Source: Oscillospiraceae bacterium (lineage in GTDB: Bacteria; Bacillota; Clostridia; Oscillospirales; Ruminococcaceae). From it: a stretch of 7,366 bases of DNA. Positions 7,129 through 7,366 of this stretch are shown piece after piece. The DNA lies in assembly GCA_015067375.1 (NCBI GenBank), contig SVMQ01000107.1, positions 1 to 7,366 of the forward strand, written 5' to 3'. The position numbers and the translations under genes were made by a program. The notes beneath the pieces were generated by a model. The model was not told the origin of the DNA and made no database searches. It worked only from the letters and a program-made list of their open reading frames with translations. Positions within the stretch are counted from its first letter, which is position 1. Every line of letters starts with the position of its first letter.

Positions 7129-7135
7129 TGTCATA

Positions 7136-7141
7136 CCTCCT
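7136..7141 (-). promoter_or_regulatory. Strong ribosome binding site that sets the start of the K-like prepilin
   Basis: AGGAGG lies seven bases before the ATG at 7128. The nearer in-frame ATG at 7134 is only one base away from it, and the TTG at 7149 lies upstream of it, so neither is likely to be used. Confidence 0.8.
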
Positions 7142-7180
7142 GTCAGCAAATGCCGACTGTCATACCTTTAGTTCTATTTG

Positions 7181-7214
7181 TAACAGCCTGCCGCATAACG
7201 CGGCAAAGCTGTTA
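7181..7214 (-). other. Intercistronic hairpin upstream of the K-like prepilin
   Basis: TAACAGC (7181-7187) pairs with GCTGTTA (7208-7214), and TGCCGC (7189-7194) with GCGGCA (7200-7205), around the loop ATAAC with a small asymmetric internal bulge: 13 pairs in all. It starts 13 bases beyond the stop of the upstream gene on the minus strand. There is no T-run after it in either direction, so a transcript-processing, stabilising or attenuating role is more likely than full termination. Confidence 0.5.
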
Positions 7215-7227
7215 TCTGATGTAAATA

Positions 7228-7366
7228 TTACTGCTCCTGGGCATCGAGCTGCTCAGTGGGATCCTGCATACGCTCAACGCTGTAGAATGTGATGGAAGTG
7301 GAAAGCTGATAGTAGTAATCAGAAGGAGAAGCCTCTTCCTCTTCCTTTTCTTCGTCATCGGAGGAG
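7228..7366 (-). CDS. C-terminal 45 residues of an unidentified pilus-operon protein, cut by window edge
   Basis: The frame is open from the right edge to a TAA at 7230-7228. The fragment has an acidic low-complexity stretch (SSDDEEKEEEEASPS), then a beta-strand-like segment DYYYQLSTSITFYSVERMQ, and ends DPTEQLDAQEQ. The strand followed by a short polar tail resembles the end of PilO/GspM-type alignment proteins, which would fit the locus, but the match rests on very few residues. It is upstream in the same direction as the minor-pilin genes, with a 99-base gap containing a hairpin, so it may belong to the same transcript. Confidence 0.55.
   Translation of the reverse strand, partial: SSDDEEKEEEEASPSDYYYQLSTSITFYSVERMQDPTEQLDAQEQ

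Noticed and set aside
7129..7149. TTG start at 7149 or ATG at 7134 for the K-like prepilin
   Set aside because: The AGGAGG site lies inside or directly against these starts. The ATG at 7128 has seven-base spacing and gives a typical basic leader.
7143..7163. Six-codon leader peptide upstream of the K-like gene
   Set aside because: The AAAGG before its ATG is one to two bases away, too close for normal initiation. Kept only as part of the repeat observation.
1..7366. Possible insertion sequence, CRISPR array or defence system
   Set aside because: No transposase-like frame, terminal inverted repeats, regularly spaced repeats or nuclease/helicase motifs beyond the PilB ATPase were found.

Overview
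This window holds part of a type IV pilus (type II secretion-like) assembly locus. The organism is probably a Gram-positive anaerobe of the class Clostridia, most like the Ruminococcus/Oscillospiraceae group. The reasons are strong AGGAGG-type ribosome binding sites, moderate base composition, acidic exported proteins, and a set of pilus genes (extension ATPase, prepilin peptidase, minor prepilins) without any sign of an outer-membrane secretin. The taxonomic call is inference; the pilus call is well supported by motifs.

Layout: positions 1-1162 (minus strand) carry the first 387 residues of a PilB/GspE-type assembly ATPase, cut by the left window edge. A divergent intergenic region of about 165 bases follows, with a cluster of GC-rich hairpins in the pilB leader and a good sigma-A-type promoter for the plus-strand gene. 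Positions 1329-2384 (plus) encode a prepilin peptidase (PilD, A24 family) with all key residues and an unusual cytoplasmic insertion of about 105 residues. Two back-to-back hairpin terminators (2392-2463) separate it from a convergent minus-strand operon.

That operon, read right to left, has the tail of an unidentified gene with an acidic stretch (7228-7366), a very large GspK/PilX-like prepilin with a beta-helix-like body and a cysteine-rich module (4603-7128), a first minor prepilin (3409-4584) and a second minor prepilin (2492-3403). The last three are separated by 18 and 5 bases and are almost certainly co-transcribed and co-translated.

How they fit together: PilD cleaves and probably N-methylates the prepilins in the membrane, PilB powers filament extension from the cytoplasm, and the three pilin-like proteins probably form a tip or initiation complex. 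The most unusual features are the 841-residue K-like subunit, which lacks the usual Glu+5 and carries four CxxC/CxxH pairs, and the enlarged PilD. I see no mobile element, CRISPR array, tRNA or rRNA in the window. It is best read as a lineage-specific version of a known machine rather than a wholly new system.
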